Part shown: positions 27,189-36,038 of the stretch, piece after piece
Layout: each line of letters opens with the position of its first letter
Numbering within the stretch: the stretch's first letter is position 1
Assembly (NCBI RefSeq): GCF_001945395.1
Contig: NZ_MSXV01000038.1
Coordinates: 1-64,000 of the forward strand
Direction of reading: 5' to 3'
Length of the DNA: 64,000 nt
Origin: Pseudomonas sp. PA15(2017)
GTDB lineage: Bacteria > Pseudomonadota > Gammaproteobacteria > Pseudomonadales > Pseudomonadaceae
Program-made: the position numbers and the translations under genes
The notes under the pieces: generated by a model
Database searches by the model: none
What the model was told of the DNA's origin: nothing
Seen by the model: the letters and a program-made list of their open reading frames with translations, nothing else

Positions 27189-28421
27189 TCAGTTCCAGGA
27201 ATGGCGTGGCGGCTTGATGCCGTTGAGCAACTGATTGCCGACCAGGTGATACTTCCAGCGCACCGGGTCATGCAGGGTGTGGGTGCGCGCGTTGCGCCAG
27301 AAGCGATCCAGGCCCTGGCTGGCCGAGACGCTGCGCGTGCCACCCAGCTCCAGCAGGCGGCTGGAAGCCTCCAGGGCAATCTCGGTGGACAGCACCTTAG
27401 CCTGGCCGACCACCAGCGAGGCGTCTGCCACGTGCTCTTCACTGGGCTCGGTGACGGCGCGATCGACCGCCTGGGCAGCGCGTTGCAAGATGGCTTCGGC
27501 CGCCTGCAGGCGCCAGGCCAGCTCACCGATCAGCGCCTGGCCAAGTGGGTCCTGCCAGCCGTGCTGCAACCCGCTGTCGACCCAAGGGCGTGCCTGACGC
27601 GCCACGCGCAGGGTTTCGGCAAGGGCGCCACGGGCGATGCCGGTGTCCACGGCGGCCTGGATGATCTGCGAGATAGGGCCATCGGCGGTTGGCTGGTCGT
27701 AAGCCCTCCAGGCCGGCACCACATCGCTCACCGGCACGCGTACACCGTCGATACGCACCTGGCCGCTGGCGGTGATGCGCTGGCCGAAGCCGTCCCAACT
27801 GTCGATCACCGTCAGGCCGGCGGCATCGCGCGGAACGAATGCGATGTGCGGGCGGCCCTCCTCGTCGACACCCGCAACCGGGACGATATGCGCGAACAAC
27901 GCACCGGTGCAGTAGGCCTTCTCGCCGTCGAGCACGGCCGTGTCGCCAGCGAAGCGGATCTGCGTCTGAAAGGTGGTGACGTATTGGCTGCGCGCTTCGG
28001 AGAAGGCGTTACCGAAACGGTAGCCTTGCAGCACCTTGGCGTAGTAGCGGCGCTTCTGCTCCTCGCTGCCGGTCAGGCCGAGGTTGCTGAGCACGCCGAA
28101 GTGGTTTTGCGGCAACTGGCCGAGCGACGAATCGGCGGCGGAGATGGTCGCGATCACCTCACTGAGGGTGACGTACGACACCCCGGCGCCCCCGTACGCT
28201 TTCGGTACGCTGATCGCCCACAGACCGCTTTCGGAGAAGCGCTCCAGCTCCTCCCAGGGCAAGCGTCGCTCGCGATCACGAGAGGCCGCCTCACGGGCGA
28301 AATCATCGGCCATACGCAGCGCCACGTCGATGGCTTCGGCATCGTGACGGATGATATGAGCCGCACGCTGCGGCGCCGAGCGCCCCTGCGCAGGCCGGTC
28401 GGCTGATTGTGGCTGGGTCAT
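27189..28421 (-). CDS. sfnB: SfnB-family sulfur acquisition oxidoreductase
   Basis: 410 residues, acyl-CoA dehydrogenase fold. RRLPWEELERFSESGLWAIS, VPKAYGGAGVSYVTLSEVIA and SSLGQLPQNHFGVL form the N-terminal domain, SWDGFGQRITASGQVRIDGV is the flavin motif, and LDRFWRNARTHTLHDPVRWK with LVGNQLLNG ends the protein, all as in SfnB-type proteins. I use the ATG at 28421, which is preceded by tggagc; the ATG at 28433 is also possible. It has its own sigma-54 promoter and activator site. Two small frames follow it in the same unit. The exact substrate is not established. Confidence 0.86.
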   Translation of the reverse strand: MTQPQSADRPAQGRSAPQRAAHIIRHDAEAIDVALRMADDFAREAASRDRERRLPWEELERFSESGLWAISVPKAYGGAGVSYVTLSEVIATISAADSSLGQLPQNHFGVLSNLGLTGSEEQKRRYYAKVLQGYRFGNAFSEARSQYVTTFQTQIRFAGDTAVLDGEKAYCTGALFAHIVPVAGVDEEGRPHIAFVPRDAAGLTVIDSWDGFGQRITASGQVRIDGVRVPVSDVVPAWRAYDQPTADGPISQIIQAAVDTGIARGALAETLRVARQARPWVDSGLQHGWQDPLGQALIGELAWRLQAAEAILQRAAQAVDRAVTEPSEEHVADASLVVGQAKVLSTEIALEASSRLLELGGTRSVSASQGLDRFWRNARTHTLHDPVRWKYHLVGNQLLNGIKPPRHSWN

Positions 28422-28456
28422 GTGCTGCTCCATGAATGACGGATTCCCCAGGGCTA

Positions 28457-28473
28457 CAGCACAGCCCGTACCA
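28457..28473 (-). promoter_or_regulatory. Sigma-54 promoter of the SfnB-like gene
   Basis: On the minus strand TGGTACGGGCTGTGCT carries GG (28472-28471) and GC (28460-28459) with ten bases between. Its expected start is near 28448, about 27 bases before the ATG at 28421. Confidence 0.78.
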
Positions 28474-28556
28474 ACCTGGTAAATCCTTTCAATTCAGTGG
28501 CTTGGCGAACCGTCCCCGTTATCGGGAAGTGCCTGGCGACGCAAACTGCGGATTGG

Positions 28557-28574
28557 CTGTTGCCAAGCGAACAG
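28557..28574. promoter_or_regulatory. Candidate activator site upstream of the SfnB-like gene
   Basis: CTGTTGCCAAGCGAACAG fits CTGYTG-N8-ACAG and lies about 85 bases upstream of the -24 element. It shares CTGYTGCC and AACAG with the sites at 18701 and 18727. Confidence 0.55.
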
Positions 28575-28656
28575 TTGCTGCAGAGGCTGATATCCAGCGG
28601 GGACTGGACGATCAGCCGCAACTCGTCGACGTTGGACTCGGCGGCGTTAGCGCCGC

Positions 28657-29433
28657 TCAGTCGGCCTTTGCGCCCAGGTAAAAATGCTGGATATCTTCCC
28701 GCGCGGCCAACTCGGTAGCGCCGCCCTCACCCACCACCCGACCGTTCTCCAGGATATAGCCGTAACTGGCGTGGCGCAGGGCGACGTTGATGTTCTGCTC
28801 GGCGACCAGAAAGCTCACGCCCTCCTGTGCATTGAGCTGAGCGACGATGGCGAATATCTCTTCGACGATGATCGGCGCCAGGCCCATCGAAGGTTCATCG
28901 AGCAGCATCAGACGCGGCTTGGTCATCAGCGCACGGCCGATGGCAAGCATCTGCTGCTCACCGCCGGAGGTCAGCCCGGCCTGGGTCTTGCGCTTGGTCT
29001 TCAAGCGTGGAAACCAGGCGTAGATGCGCTGCAGATCCTGCTCCAGCTGGCGTCGCGTGGGCTTGCGCAGGAAACCGCCGCTACGCAGGTTCTCCTCGAT
29101 AGTCAGATGGGCGAATACATGCCGCCCCTCCAGCACATGGATGATGCCCTGGCGTGCCAGAACATTGGCGGCAACGCCAGCGGTGTCCTGTCCCTGAAAA
29201 CGGATCTGCCCACGACTGACCTGGGCCCGGTCAGCTTGCACCAACCCGGAGATAGCCTTGAGCGTGGTGCTCTTGCCAGCCCCGTTGGCGCCGAGCAAGG
29301 CAACGATATCGCCCTGCCCGACCCGCAGGGACACGCCAGCCACGGCGAGAATCGCGCCGTCGTAGATCACCTCGATATCATTTACCGCCAGCAGTTCCTG
29401 GCTCGCGGCACCCGCATTCGGCGCACTGCCCAT
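28657..29433 (-). CDS. livF: Branched-chain-type ABC transporter ATP-binding protein LivF
   Basis: 258 residues. Walker A LLGANGAGKST (about 48-58), signature TSGGEQQMLAIGRAL and Walker B LMLLDEPSMGLAPI identify the LivF subfamily. The ATG at 29433 follows ggagg. Last gene of the Liv-type operon that begins at 37448, separated from livG by two membrane and two binding-protein genes. With LivG it should energise import by LivHM. In a sulfur and organic-acid locus the substrate need not be an amino acid. Confidence 0.92.
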   Translation of the reverse strand: MGSAPNAGAASQELLAVNDIEVIYDGAILAVAGVSLRVGQGDIVALLGANGAGKSTTLKAISGLVQADRAQVSRGQIRFQGQDTAGVAANVLARQGIIHVLEGRHVFAHLTIEENLRSGGFLRKPTRRQLEQDLQRIYAWFPRLKTKRKTQAGLTSGGEQQMLAIGRALMTKPRLMLLDEPSMGLAPIIVEEIFAIVAQLNAQEGVSFLVAEQNINVALRHASYGYILENGRVVGEGGATELAAREDIQHFYLGAKAD

Positions 29434-29512
29434 CTCTTCATCCTCCGTCGGCGCCCTCGCGCCCGGTTGTATGTCGCGCGGTTCAACCTCGCTGCCGGTT
29501 CAGGGCAAGCGG

Positions 29513-30847
29513 CTATTGCGCATTACAATCGCGCGGCGTCACGCCCTTCTCCTTCGCGTACTCGGCCGCCTTGGCATCGATCAACGGGCGCAAGGTGGTG
29601 CGGTCGGCCTGGACCCAGTCGGTGATCAGGTTCCAGCGCTGACCATCCCACTGCTGCACCTTGGCCGCGCCGCCGCCTTCATGGTCGCTGCAGGACAGTT
29701 TCAGCGGCTGCATCAGGCCAAGGAAACCGATCTCCTTGAGTCGCGCATCGTCGAGATCAAGGTGCTCGAGGCCCCAGCTACCTTCCTCGCCATTGAGTGG
29801 CCGGTTACCGAATTTCTTCTGCCCGGCGCGAATCGCTTCGACGGCAATGGCGGCGTTCACCAGGCCGGAGTTGTAGTAGACGCTGCCGAAGCTTTTCGGG
29901 TCCTTGAGGTCGCTCTTGCCCTTGTCGAGGATGTGTTCCTTGATGCGCCGGTGGATATCGAAGTCGGCACCGCCCGGATAGGGCGTCAGCGCCAGGTAAC
30001 CCTTGCCCGCCTCGCCGGCCGGCAGCACGTCTTCGTTGGAACTGGCCCAGATGTCACCAATGATGCGCTCGACCGGAAAGCCGAAACGTGCGGCCGTCTT
30101 GATCGCCACTGGAGTGGACACGCCCCAGGTGCGCAGGAATATCCAATCCGGCTTCAGTTGGCGAACCTGGCGCCACTGCGAGGCCTGCTCGTTACCCGGG
30201 TCGGCAACGGGAATCTGGATGTTCTCGAAGCCGTACTTCTCCGCCAGCAGCTTGAGCGGCCCCTGGGTTTCCCGGCCATAGGCGGAATCGTGATAGACGG
30301 TGGCGATCTTCTTGCCCCTGAGCTTGTCCAGCCCGCCTTCGCGTTCGGCCACGTAGTTGATGAATGCCGAGGCCTCACTGTAGAAGGTCAACATTACCGG
30401 GAAGTTATAGGGGAACACGCGGCCGTCGGTAGCCTCGGTACGGCCGTAGCCAAGGGTGATCAGCGGGATCTTGTCGGCCGCGGCCTTGTCCGCCAGGGCA
30501 TAGGCCGCAGGCGCGCCATTGGGCTGGTAGACGGCCACTGGTGCACCATTGAGACCGTTCTTGAAGCGCTCGTAGCACTCGATGCCCTTCTCCGCCGTCC
30601 ACTCGGTTTCGCACTCCTGCCAGACCAGCTTGACGCCATTGATGCCCCCCTCCACCTCGTTGATATAGCGCAGGTAGTCGATCATCCCGGCCCACACCGG
30701 AATGCCGCTGGAGGCATAGGCACCGACCCGGTAGGTGGCCAGCGGGAAGAATTGTTCATTGGCCGCCTGAGCCGTCAGCGGCAGCGCGGCATAGGTCGCG
30801 AGCACTAGGCCGAAGGCGGCGAAGCGGCGTTTCAGGGTTGCATTCAT
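29513..30847 (-). CDS. Liv-type ABC substrate-binding protein (tandem paralogue A)
   Basis: 444 residues with a signal peptide (MNATLKRRFAAFGLVLATYA, cleavage near AQAA). The periplasmic-binding fold of the LivJ/amide/urea group shows FPLATYRVGAYASSGIPVWA, EVEGGINGVKLVWQECETEW and KIATVYHDSAYGRETQGPLK. The size and the two conserved Cys-containing sections suggest the larger class of Liv-type binding proteins that bind aromatic or organic acids. It is very similar to the gene upstream (30910-32250), so the pair arose by duplication. The C-terminus ends CNAQ. Confidence 0.9.
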   Translation of the reverse strand: MNATLKRRFAAFGLVLATYAALPLTAQAANEQFFPLATYRVGAYASSGIPVWAGMIDYLRYINEVEGGINGVKLVWQECETEWTAEKGIECYERFKNGLNGAPVAVYQPNGAPAAYALADKAAADKIPLITLGYGRTEATDGRVFPYNFPVMLTFYSEASAFINYVAEREGGLDKLRGKKIATVYHDSAYGRETQGPLKLLAEKYGFENIQIPVADPGNEQASQWRQVRQLKPDWIFLRTWGVSTPVAIKTAARFGFPVERIIGDIWASSNEDVLPAGEAGKGYLALTPYPGGADFDIHRRIKEHILDKGKSDLKDPKSFGSVYYNSGLVNAAIAVEAIRAGQKKFGNRPLNGEEGSWGLEHLDLDDARLKEIGFLGLMQPLKLSCSDHEGGGAAKVQQWDGQRWNLITDWVQADRTTLRPLIDAKAAEYAKEKGVTPRDCNAQ

Positions 30848-30864
30848 GATAATTTCTCACTCGC

Positions 30865-30895
30865 GCGCCTGGCCTGCGCAACCGCGGCCAGGCGC
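30865..30895 (-). other. Hairpin between the two binding-protein genes
   Basis: gcgcctggcc (30865-30874) and ggccaggcgc (30886-30895) give a 10-bp GC-rich stem in the 62-base gap. There is no T-tract. Such hairpins often protect the upstream binding-protein mRNA from decay. Confidence 0.55.
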
Positions 30896-30909
30896 TGGTT
30901 GATAGGGAC

Positions 30910-32250
30910 TCAGTGCTCGTTGGCGCAGTCGCGCGGGGTGATGCCTTTTTCCTTGGCGTAGGCAGCGGACTTGGCTTCGATCAGCGGACGCAGGGTGGCG
31001 CGGTCGGCCTGGATCCAGTCCGTCACCAGCACCCACTTATCGCCATCCCACTGCTGCACACGGGCAGCACCGCCGCCCTCGTGGTCGGAGCAGGACAGCC
31101 TCAGCGGGGGCAACAGCCCTTCGAAACCAATGACCTTGAGCCGCGCCGCATCGATGTCCAGGTGCTCGAAGCCCCAGCGCGCTTCCTCGCCGTTGAGCGG
31201 GCGGTTACCAAACTTGCCTTGGGCAGTGCGCAGTGCCTCGACGGCAATCGCGGCATTGATCAGGCCGATGTTGTAGTACACCTTGCCGAAGTAGCCCTTG
31301 TCCTTGAGGTCGCTCTTGCCGGCATCGAGGATGTGCTGGCCCAAGCGCTGATGGATCTCGAAACCGTCACCGCCCGGAAATGGCGCCAGCGCCTGGTAAC
31401 CCTTGGCCGCGACACCAGCCGGAATCACGTCAGCTTCGGAGCCGGCCCAGACGTCGCCGATGATCCGATCCACCGGGATGCCAAAGCGCGCGGCAGTCTT
31501 GATGCCCACCGGAGTGGACACCCCCCAGGTACGCAGGAACACCCAGTCCGGCTTGATCTGCCGCACCTGGCGCCACTGCGCCGACTGCTCGTTGCCCGGG
31601 TCGGCCACCGGAATCTGGATGTTCTCGAAGCCGTACTTTTCCGCCAGCAGCTTCATCGGCGCCTGGGTTTCCCGGCCATACGCCGAATCGTGGTAGACGG
31701 TGACGATCTTCTTGCCCCTGAGCGGGTCGAAACCACCCTCGCGCTCGGCGATGTAATTGATGCCCACCGAAGCCTGGCCGTAGTAGTTCAACAGCAGTGG
31801 GAAGGCATAGGGGAACACGCGGCCGTCGGTGGACTCGGTACGCCCGCCGGCGCCATCGATCAACGGGATGCGGTCGGCTGCGCCCTTCTCCATCAGTGCG
31901 TAGGAACCCGGTGTGCTGTGGGTGAAGAAGAACGCCGTCGATGCGCCGTCCTTGCCGCCCTTGTGGCGCTCGTAGCACTCGACGATACGGTCGACGTTCC
32001 ACTCGGTCTCGCATTCCTGCCAGACCAGCTTGACGCCATTGATGCCGCCTTCCACCTCGTTGATGTAGCGAAAGTAGTCGATCTCTCCGGCCCACCAGGG
32101 AATGCCACTGGAGGCATAGGCGCCGACCCGGTAGGTGGCCATGGGAATGAACTGTTGGTTGTCGACCGCCTGGGCGACCACCGGTGACAGGGCCTGGGCG
32201 CCAAGCAGGAGAAGGCTGGCGAGCAGGTGGCGATGCTGATTCTTACGCAT
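30910..32250 (-). CDS. Liv-type ABC substrate-binding protein (tandem paralogue B)
   Basis: 446 residues, signal peptide MRKNQHRHLLASLLLLGAQA, then a mature domain almost parallel to paralogue A: MATYRVGAYASSGIPWWAGE, EVEGGINGVKLVWQECETEW and VTVYHDSAYGRETQAPMKLL. The differences are grouped around residues 95-130 (DGASTAFFFTHSTPGSYALM in place of NGAPVAVYQPNGAPAAYALA), a region that contacts ligand in this fold, which suggests different specificity. Lies between livM and paralogue A. Confidence 0.9.
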   Translation of the reverse strand: MRKNQHRHLLASLLLLGAQALSPVVAQAVDNQQFIPMATYRVGAYASSGIPWWAGEIDYFRYINEVEGGINGVKLVWQECETEWNVDRIVECYERHKGGKDGASTAFFFTHSTPGSYALMEKGAADRIPLIDGAGGRTESTDGRVFPYAFPLLLNYYGQASVGINYIAEREGGFDPLRGKKIVTVYHDSAYGRETQAPMKLLAEKYGFENIQIPVADPGNEQSAQWRQVRQIKPDWVFLRTWGVSTPVGIKTAARFGIPVDRIIGDVWAGSEADVIPAGVAAKGYQALAPFPGGDGFEIHQRLGQHILDAGKSDLKDKGYFGKVYYNIGLINAAIAVEALRTAQGKFGNRPLNGEEARWGFEHLDIDAARLKVIGFEGLLPPLRLSCSDHEGGGAARVQQWDGDKWVLVTDWIQADRATLRPLIEAKSAAYAKEKGITPRDCANEH

Positions 32251-32332
32251 GATGTGTACTTCTTGTGCGGTGTTGGAAGCCTCCTTTCCCGGGGTCGGGT
32301 CAAGGTTCGTGGGAACGTTCTGGTCGTGGGGC

Positions 32333-33397
32333 TCAGAATCTCAGCGGCCAGATCCTGGCTCGCTCGCGCCAGTCGCCGAGCAGGCGTACCAGCCCTTCCG
32401 GCTCCTTGATCAGCAACCAGATGATCAGGCTGCCGAAGAGGATCTTCTGCAGGTTCTGCAATTGCCCGGCATCGACGTTGCCGTCGAACAGCCATTGCCC
32501 GGCATGGCTGAGCAGAATCGGGGTGAGGCTGATAAAGGCCGCACCGATGAAATTGCCGGCGATGCTGCCCATGCCACCGATGATGATGATGAAGAGGATC
32601 TGGAACGACCGGTTGATATCGAAACTACCGGCACTGGCAGTGCCCAGGTAGGCGAACGCCCAGAGCGCCCCGGCGATACCCAGGTAGAAAGAGCTGACGG
32701 CGAAGGCCAGCCGCTTGTAGCGATCCACCTCGATGCCGATCACTGCCGCAGCGGTATCCATGTCGCGAATCGCCATCCAGTTGCGGCCGACCTGGCTACG
32801 CACCAGGTTGACCGCCACCCAGGTCAGCAGCACCACGCAACTCAGGGTCAGCAGGTAGCGGCCGACCGGTGTGGCCAGGCTGTAGCCGAACAACTCCAGA
32901 CGCGGCGCGCTGATGGTGCCGGACGAGGCGTAGTTGTAGAACCAGGGAAACTTGGCGAACACCCACTCCAGAAAGAACTGCGCAGCGAGCGTGGTGACCA
33001 TCAGGTAAAAACCCTTGATCCGCGCGCTGGGAATGCCAAACAGCAAGCCAACCAGGCCAGCGATCAGCCCGCCGCCGATCAGCGCCAGCGGTAGGGGCAG
33101 CCCAGGCACCCGCAGCAACAGGCCGTAGGTGGCGAAGGCTCCAACCGCCATGAAGCCGGCAGCGCCGACCGAAGTCTGCCCGGTGTAGCCGGTCAGCAGG
33201 TTCAGCCCCAGCCCGGCCAGCGACAACACCAGAAAGGGGATCAGGATCGCGTTGAGCCAGTAGTCGTTACCCAGCAAGGGCAGCGCGACGAAGGCCACCA
33301 GCAGCAACAACGACAACCCCAGCGGCCAGCGATGGCGTACCAGGATCAGAGGCGCTTCGTCGAAGCGAGCGCGCAGGCGCGAAACGGTAGCGGTCAT
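32333..33397 (-). CDS. livM: Branched-chain-type ABC permease LivM
   Basis: 354 residues with about ten hydrophobic segments. LVLSLAGLGLNLLTGYTGQT, SVGAAGFMAVGAFATYGL and GMGSIAGNFIGAAFISLTPI are LivM signatures. An N-terminal extension of about 30 residues precedes the first membrane segment. Follows livH by four bases. Forms the inner-membrane channel with LivH. Confidence 0.93.
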   Translation of the reverse strand: MTATVSRLRARFDEAPLILVRHRWPLGLSLLLLVAFVALPLLGNDYWLNAILIPFLVLSLAGLGLNLLTGYTGQTSVGAAGFMAVGAFATYGLLLRVPGLPLPLALIGGGLIAGLVGLLFGIPSARIKGFYLMVTTLAAQFFLEWVFAKFPWFYNYASSGTISAPRLELFGYSLATPVGRYLLTLSCVVLLTWVAVNLVRSQVGRNWMAIRDMDTAAAVIGIEVDRYKRLAFAVSSFYLGIAGALWAFAYLGTASAGSFDINRSFQILFIIIIGGMGSIAGNFIGAAFISLTPILLSHAGQWLFDGNVDAGQLQNLQKILFGSLIIWLLIKEPEGLVRLLGDWRERARIWPLRF

Positions 33398-33401
33398 GGC
33401 G

Positions 33402-34283
33402 TCATACCCGTTCGATGGCCCGATCGCCGAACAGGCCGGCCGGACGGATGTAGAGGAAGATCAGAGCCAGGAAATAGGCGAACCAGGGGGTGATGCCGCC
33501 ACCGATCAGCGGGCCGATGTAGGCCTCGGCAAGGTTCTCCGCGGCGCCGACGATCAGGCCGCCAACGATGGCCCCGCCAATCGAGGTGAAACCACCGATG
33601 ATCAGCACCGGCAGCGCCTTGAGCACCACCAGCGAGAGCGAGAACTGCACGCCCTGGCGCGCCCCCCAGAGCAGCCCGGCAACCAGCCCGACCACCCCGG
33701 CCACCGCCCAGACGATCTGCCAGATGCGGTTCAGGTTGATGCCCAGCGACAGCGCCGCTCGCGTGTCGTCGGCCACCGCCCGCAATGCCACGCCGATTCG
33801 GGTCTTGTTGAACAGCAGCGCCAACACCACCACCAGCAGTGCGGAGACACTCGCGGCGACCAGGTCGAACTGGCTGATCATGATCTCGCCGACGAACAGC
33901 GGGATATCTTCGATACCCAGATCCAGCGCACGCACCTGGGCGCCCATCAGCCCTTGTGCCAGGCCCTCGATGACGAACGACAGGCCGAGGGTGGCCATGA
34001 ACAGGGTGATCTGCGAGCGATTGACCAGTGGCCGCAGCACCAACCGCTCGATCAGCAGCGCGCCGATGATCAGCACCAGCACCGTCACGGCCAGCGCCAG
34101 GGCGAAAGACAGTCCCTGCTCGTGCAGGCTGACGAAGGTCAGCGCAGCGAACAGCAGCATCGCGCCCTGGGCGAAATTGAACACACCGCTGGCTTTGTAG
34201 ATCAGCACGAAGCCGATCGCCACCAGCGAATACATGGTGCCGGCGAGCAGCCCGCCGATCAGGGTTTCCAGAAAGAAGGTCAT
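33402..34283 (-). CDS. livH: Branched-chain-type ABC permease LivH
   Basis: 293 residues with eight or so hydrophobic segments. LIGGLLAGTMYSLVAIGFVL, YKASGVFNFAQGAMLLFAAL and GGFTSIGGAIVGGLIVGAAE are LivH signatures. The ATG overlaps the livG stop by four bases, so expression is coupled. Confidence 0.93.
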   Translation of the reverse strand: MTFFLETLIGGLLAGTMYSLVAIGFVLIYKASGVFNFAQGAMLLFAALTFVSLHEQGLSFALALAVTVLVLIIGALLIERLVLRPLVNRSQITLFMATLGLSFVIEGLAQGLMGAQVRALDLGIEDIPLFVGEIMISQFDLVAASVSALLVVVLALLFNKTRIGVALRAVADDTRAALSLGINLNRIWQIVWAVAGVVGLVAGLLWGARQGVQFSLSLVVLKALPVLIIGGFTSIGGAIVGGLIVGAAENLAEAYIGPLIGGGITPWFAYFLALIFLYIRPAGLFGDRAIERV

Positions 34284-35050
34284 CCGTTTGCCGTCCCCAG
34301 GTAAGCGGCGATCACATCGGGGTTGGCCTGAACCTCGGCCGGTGTGCCGTCACCGACCTTGCGCCCGTAGTCCAGCACCACCACGTGGCTGGACAGCCCC
34401 ATGACCACCTGAATGTCATGTTCGATGAGAATCACCGTGGTGCCGAGATCGCGGTTGCTGTCCGCAATGAAGCGGCTCATGTCCTGTTTCTCTTCAGCGT
34501 TCATCCCCGCCATCGGCTCGTCGAGCAGCAACAGGGTCGGCTGCGCGATCAGTGCGCGGCCCAGCTCCACGCGCTTTTGCAGGCCGTAGGCCAGGCTGCC
34601 CACGGCAACGTCGCGCCAGGGCTGCAGCTCGAGGAACTCGAGCACGCTCTCGGCGCGTTCAGCGAAAGCGCGCGCTTCACGCCGGGCACGTGGCAAGCCC
34701 AATGCCTGCTCGAGAAAGAAGCTGCGCTGAAAACGCGACAGGCCAGTGAGCAGGTTGTCCAGCACGCTCATCTTCTTGAACAGCGCGTTGTTCTGGAAGG
34801 TGCGGCCAATCCCGAGCCGCGCAGCCTTCAGCGGGTGCGGACGGCGCAGCGGTTCGGCGGCGAAGTACAACTGTCCGGTATCGGCCTGGTAGACCCCGTT
34901 GAGGATATTCAGCAACGAGCTCTTGCCAGCCCCGTTCGGCCCGATCAGGGCGCAGATCTCGCCGCGCCTGACGCTGAACGACAGATCGGAAATCGCCTTC
35001 ACGCCCCTGAACGACAGCGACACGTTGCGTATCTCCAGCAAGGCGCTCAT
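34280..35050 (-). CDS. livG: Branched-chain-type ABC transporter ATP-binding protein LivG
   Basis: 256 residues. Walker A IGPNGAGKSS, Walker B LLLDEPMAGMN and switch His in VILIEHDIQVVM identify LivG. The signature loop is SLAYGLQKRVELGRALIAQP, the variant LAYGxQK form common in LivG. The start overlaps the upstream ligase-fragment gene by four bases. Confidence 0.92.
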   Translation of the reverse strand: MSALLEIRNVSLSFRGVKAISDLSFSVRRGEICALIGPNGAGKSSLLNILNGVYQADTGQLYFAAEPLRRPHPLKAARLGIGRTFQNNALFKKMSVLDNLLTGLSRFQRSFFLEQALGLPRARREARAFAERAESVLEFLELQPWRDVAVGSLAYGLQKRVELGRALIAQPTLLLLDEPMAGMNAEEKQDMSRFIADSNRDLGTTVILIEHDIQVVMGLSSHVVVLDYGRKVGDGTPAEVQANPDVIAAYLGTANG

Positions 35051-36018
35051 GCCACCCGCTCCAGATGTTCATGCAGCCATGACAGGCGCGCCGGGCTTTG
35101 TAACGTCCTGCTGACGGACGTACCTGGCGCCTCGATCCGACGCAAGCGATGGAAGCCGAGCAGACGCCGCACCCGCCCCTTCAGCCAGCGACGCAAGCCC
35201 TGGCGCGGATTCTCCAGCGCCCAGTCACAAAGACGCCGGCGCCAAGTGCCTGGCGGCGCCAGACGCGCATGGATTTCGCCAGCCAGCGCCTCGGCACGCG
35301 CAGCAGATAGCAGCAACCCGGTCGGGGCGATGTCGCGGCGGTCGCGAGCGGCAGACTCGCTGGTCTCCGGGAAGGCCAGGCCTTCGCCATGCGCCAACCA
35401 GCGGCTCAGCAAATGCCCCAATCCTTCATGCCATTCGGTGCCCTCATCGATCCACAGCACATCATCCTCAGACGCTTGCGCCCAACCCTCACGCTGCACT
35501 GCCGGCGCCTCACCGACAAACAGCGTCGACAGCGGCTGCACCTGCCACGAGCCGTTGCTCACGGCATTGGCCTGGGCGCAAAACAGATGCAGTGGCCACT
35601 GCTCGACAAGGCCGCTGCCCAACCAGTGCGACACGTTTTCGCGGCGCTGGACGAACGCGAACGTAGGGCGCACCTGGCGCAGCTGCCGTTGCAGTTCATC
35701 GCCACGGCTGTCGCGGTCGATCACCAGGCTCTGGCCACCAAGCTGCCGGGCAGCCAGCGCCAGAATCAGCAGGCTCGGTTCATAGGCGCCGCACAAGGCC
35801 AGCCGCGCGTCAGGAGCAAAGCCTTGCTGACGCAAGCCATCGGCAACCCGCTCGACTTCGCGCTGCACATCGATCCAGCGCCAGGCCTTCCACGCACCGA
35901 GGCGGCGATGACGCAGGGCGATGCGTGTCGGTCGTTCTCTGGCCCAGCGCTGCAACGCCGCCAGGGCACTGTCGCCCACCACATCAGGCAACGGCGGATT
36001 GAGTTCATGAATGCTCAT
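35047..36018 (-). CDS. Truncated, probably inactive acyl-CoA synthetase (AMP-binding) homologue
   Basis: 323 residues. The first 200 resemble the N-terminal domain of long-chain acyl-CoA ligases that often accompany Liv-type operons (WRWIDVQREVERVADGLRQQ; LALCGAYEPSLLILALAARQ; then GLAFPETSESAARDRRDIAP). At the place of the ATP-binding TSGTTGxPKG loop the protein reads WIDEGTEWHEG. The whole C-terminal half, with the adenylate-binding and hinge motifs, is missing. The reading frame is intact and coupled to livG (ATGA), so it may be retained as a non-catalytic protein or simply to keep translation of livG. Confidence 0.7.
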   Translation of the reverse strand: MSIHELNPPLPDVVGDSALAALQRWARERPTRIALRHRRLGAWKAWRWIDVQREVERVADGLRQQGFAPDARLALCGAYEPSLLILALAARQLGGQSLVIDRDSRGDELQRQLRQVRPTFAFVQRRENVSHWLGSGLVEQWPLHLFCAQANAVSNGSWQVQPLSTLFVGEAPAVQREGWAQASEDDVLWIDEGTEWHEGLGHLLSRWLAHGEGLAFPETSESAARDRRDIAPTGLLLSAARAEALAGEIHARLAPPGTWRRRLCDWALENPRQGLRRWLKGRVRRLLGFHRLRRIEAPGTSVSRTLQSPARLSWLHEHLERVA

Positions 36019-36038
36019 GCGATGACTCCTCTGCCGAG

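Noticed and set aside
29471..32187. Two plus-strand frames of over 420 codons opposite the binding-protein genes
   Set aside because: They mirror each other only because the two minus-strand genes are paralogues; composition is that of antisense frames.
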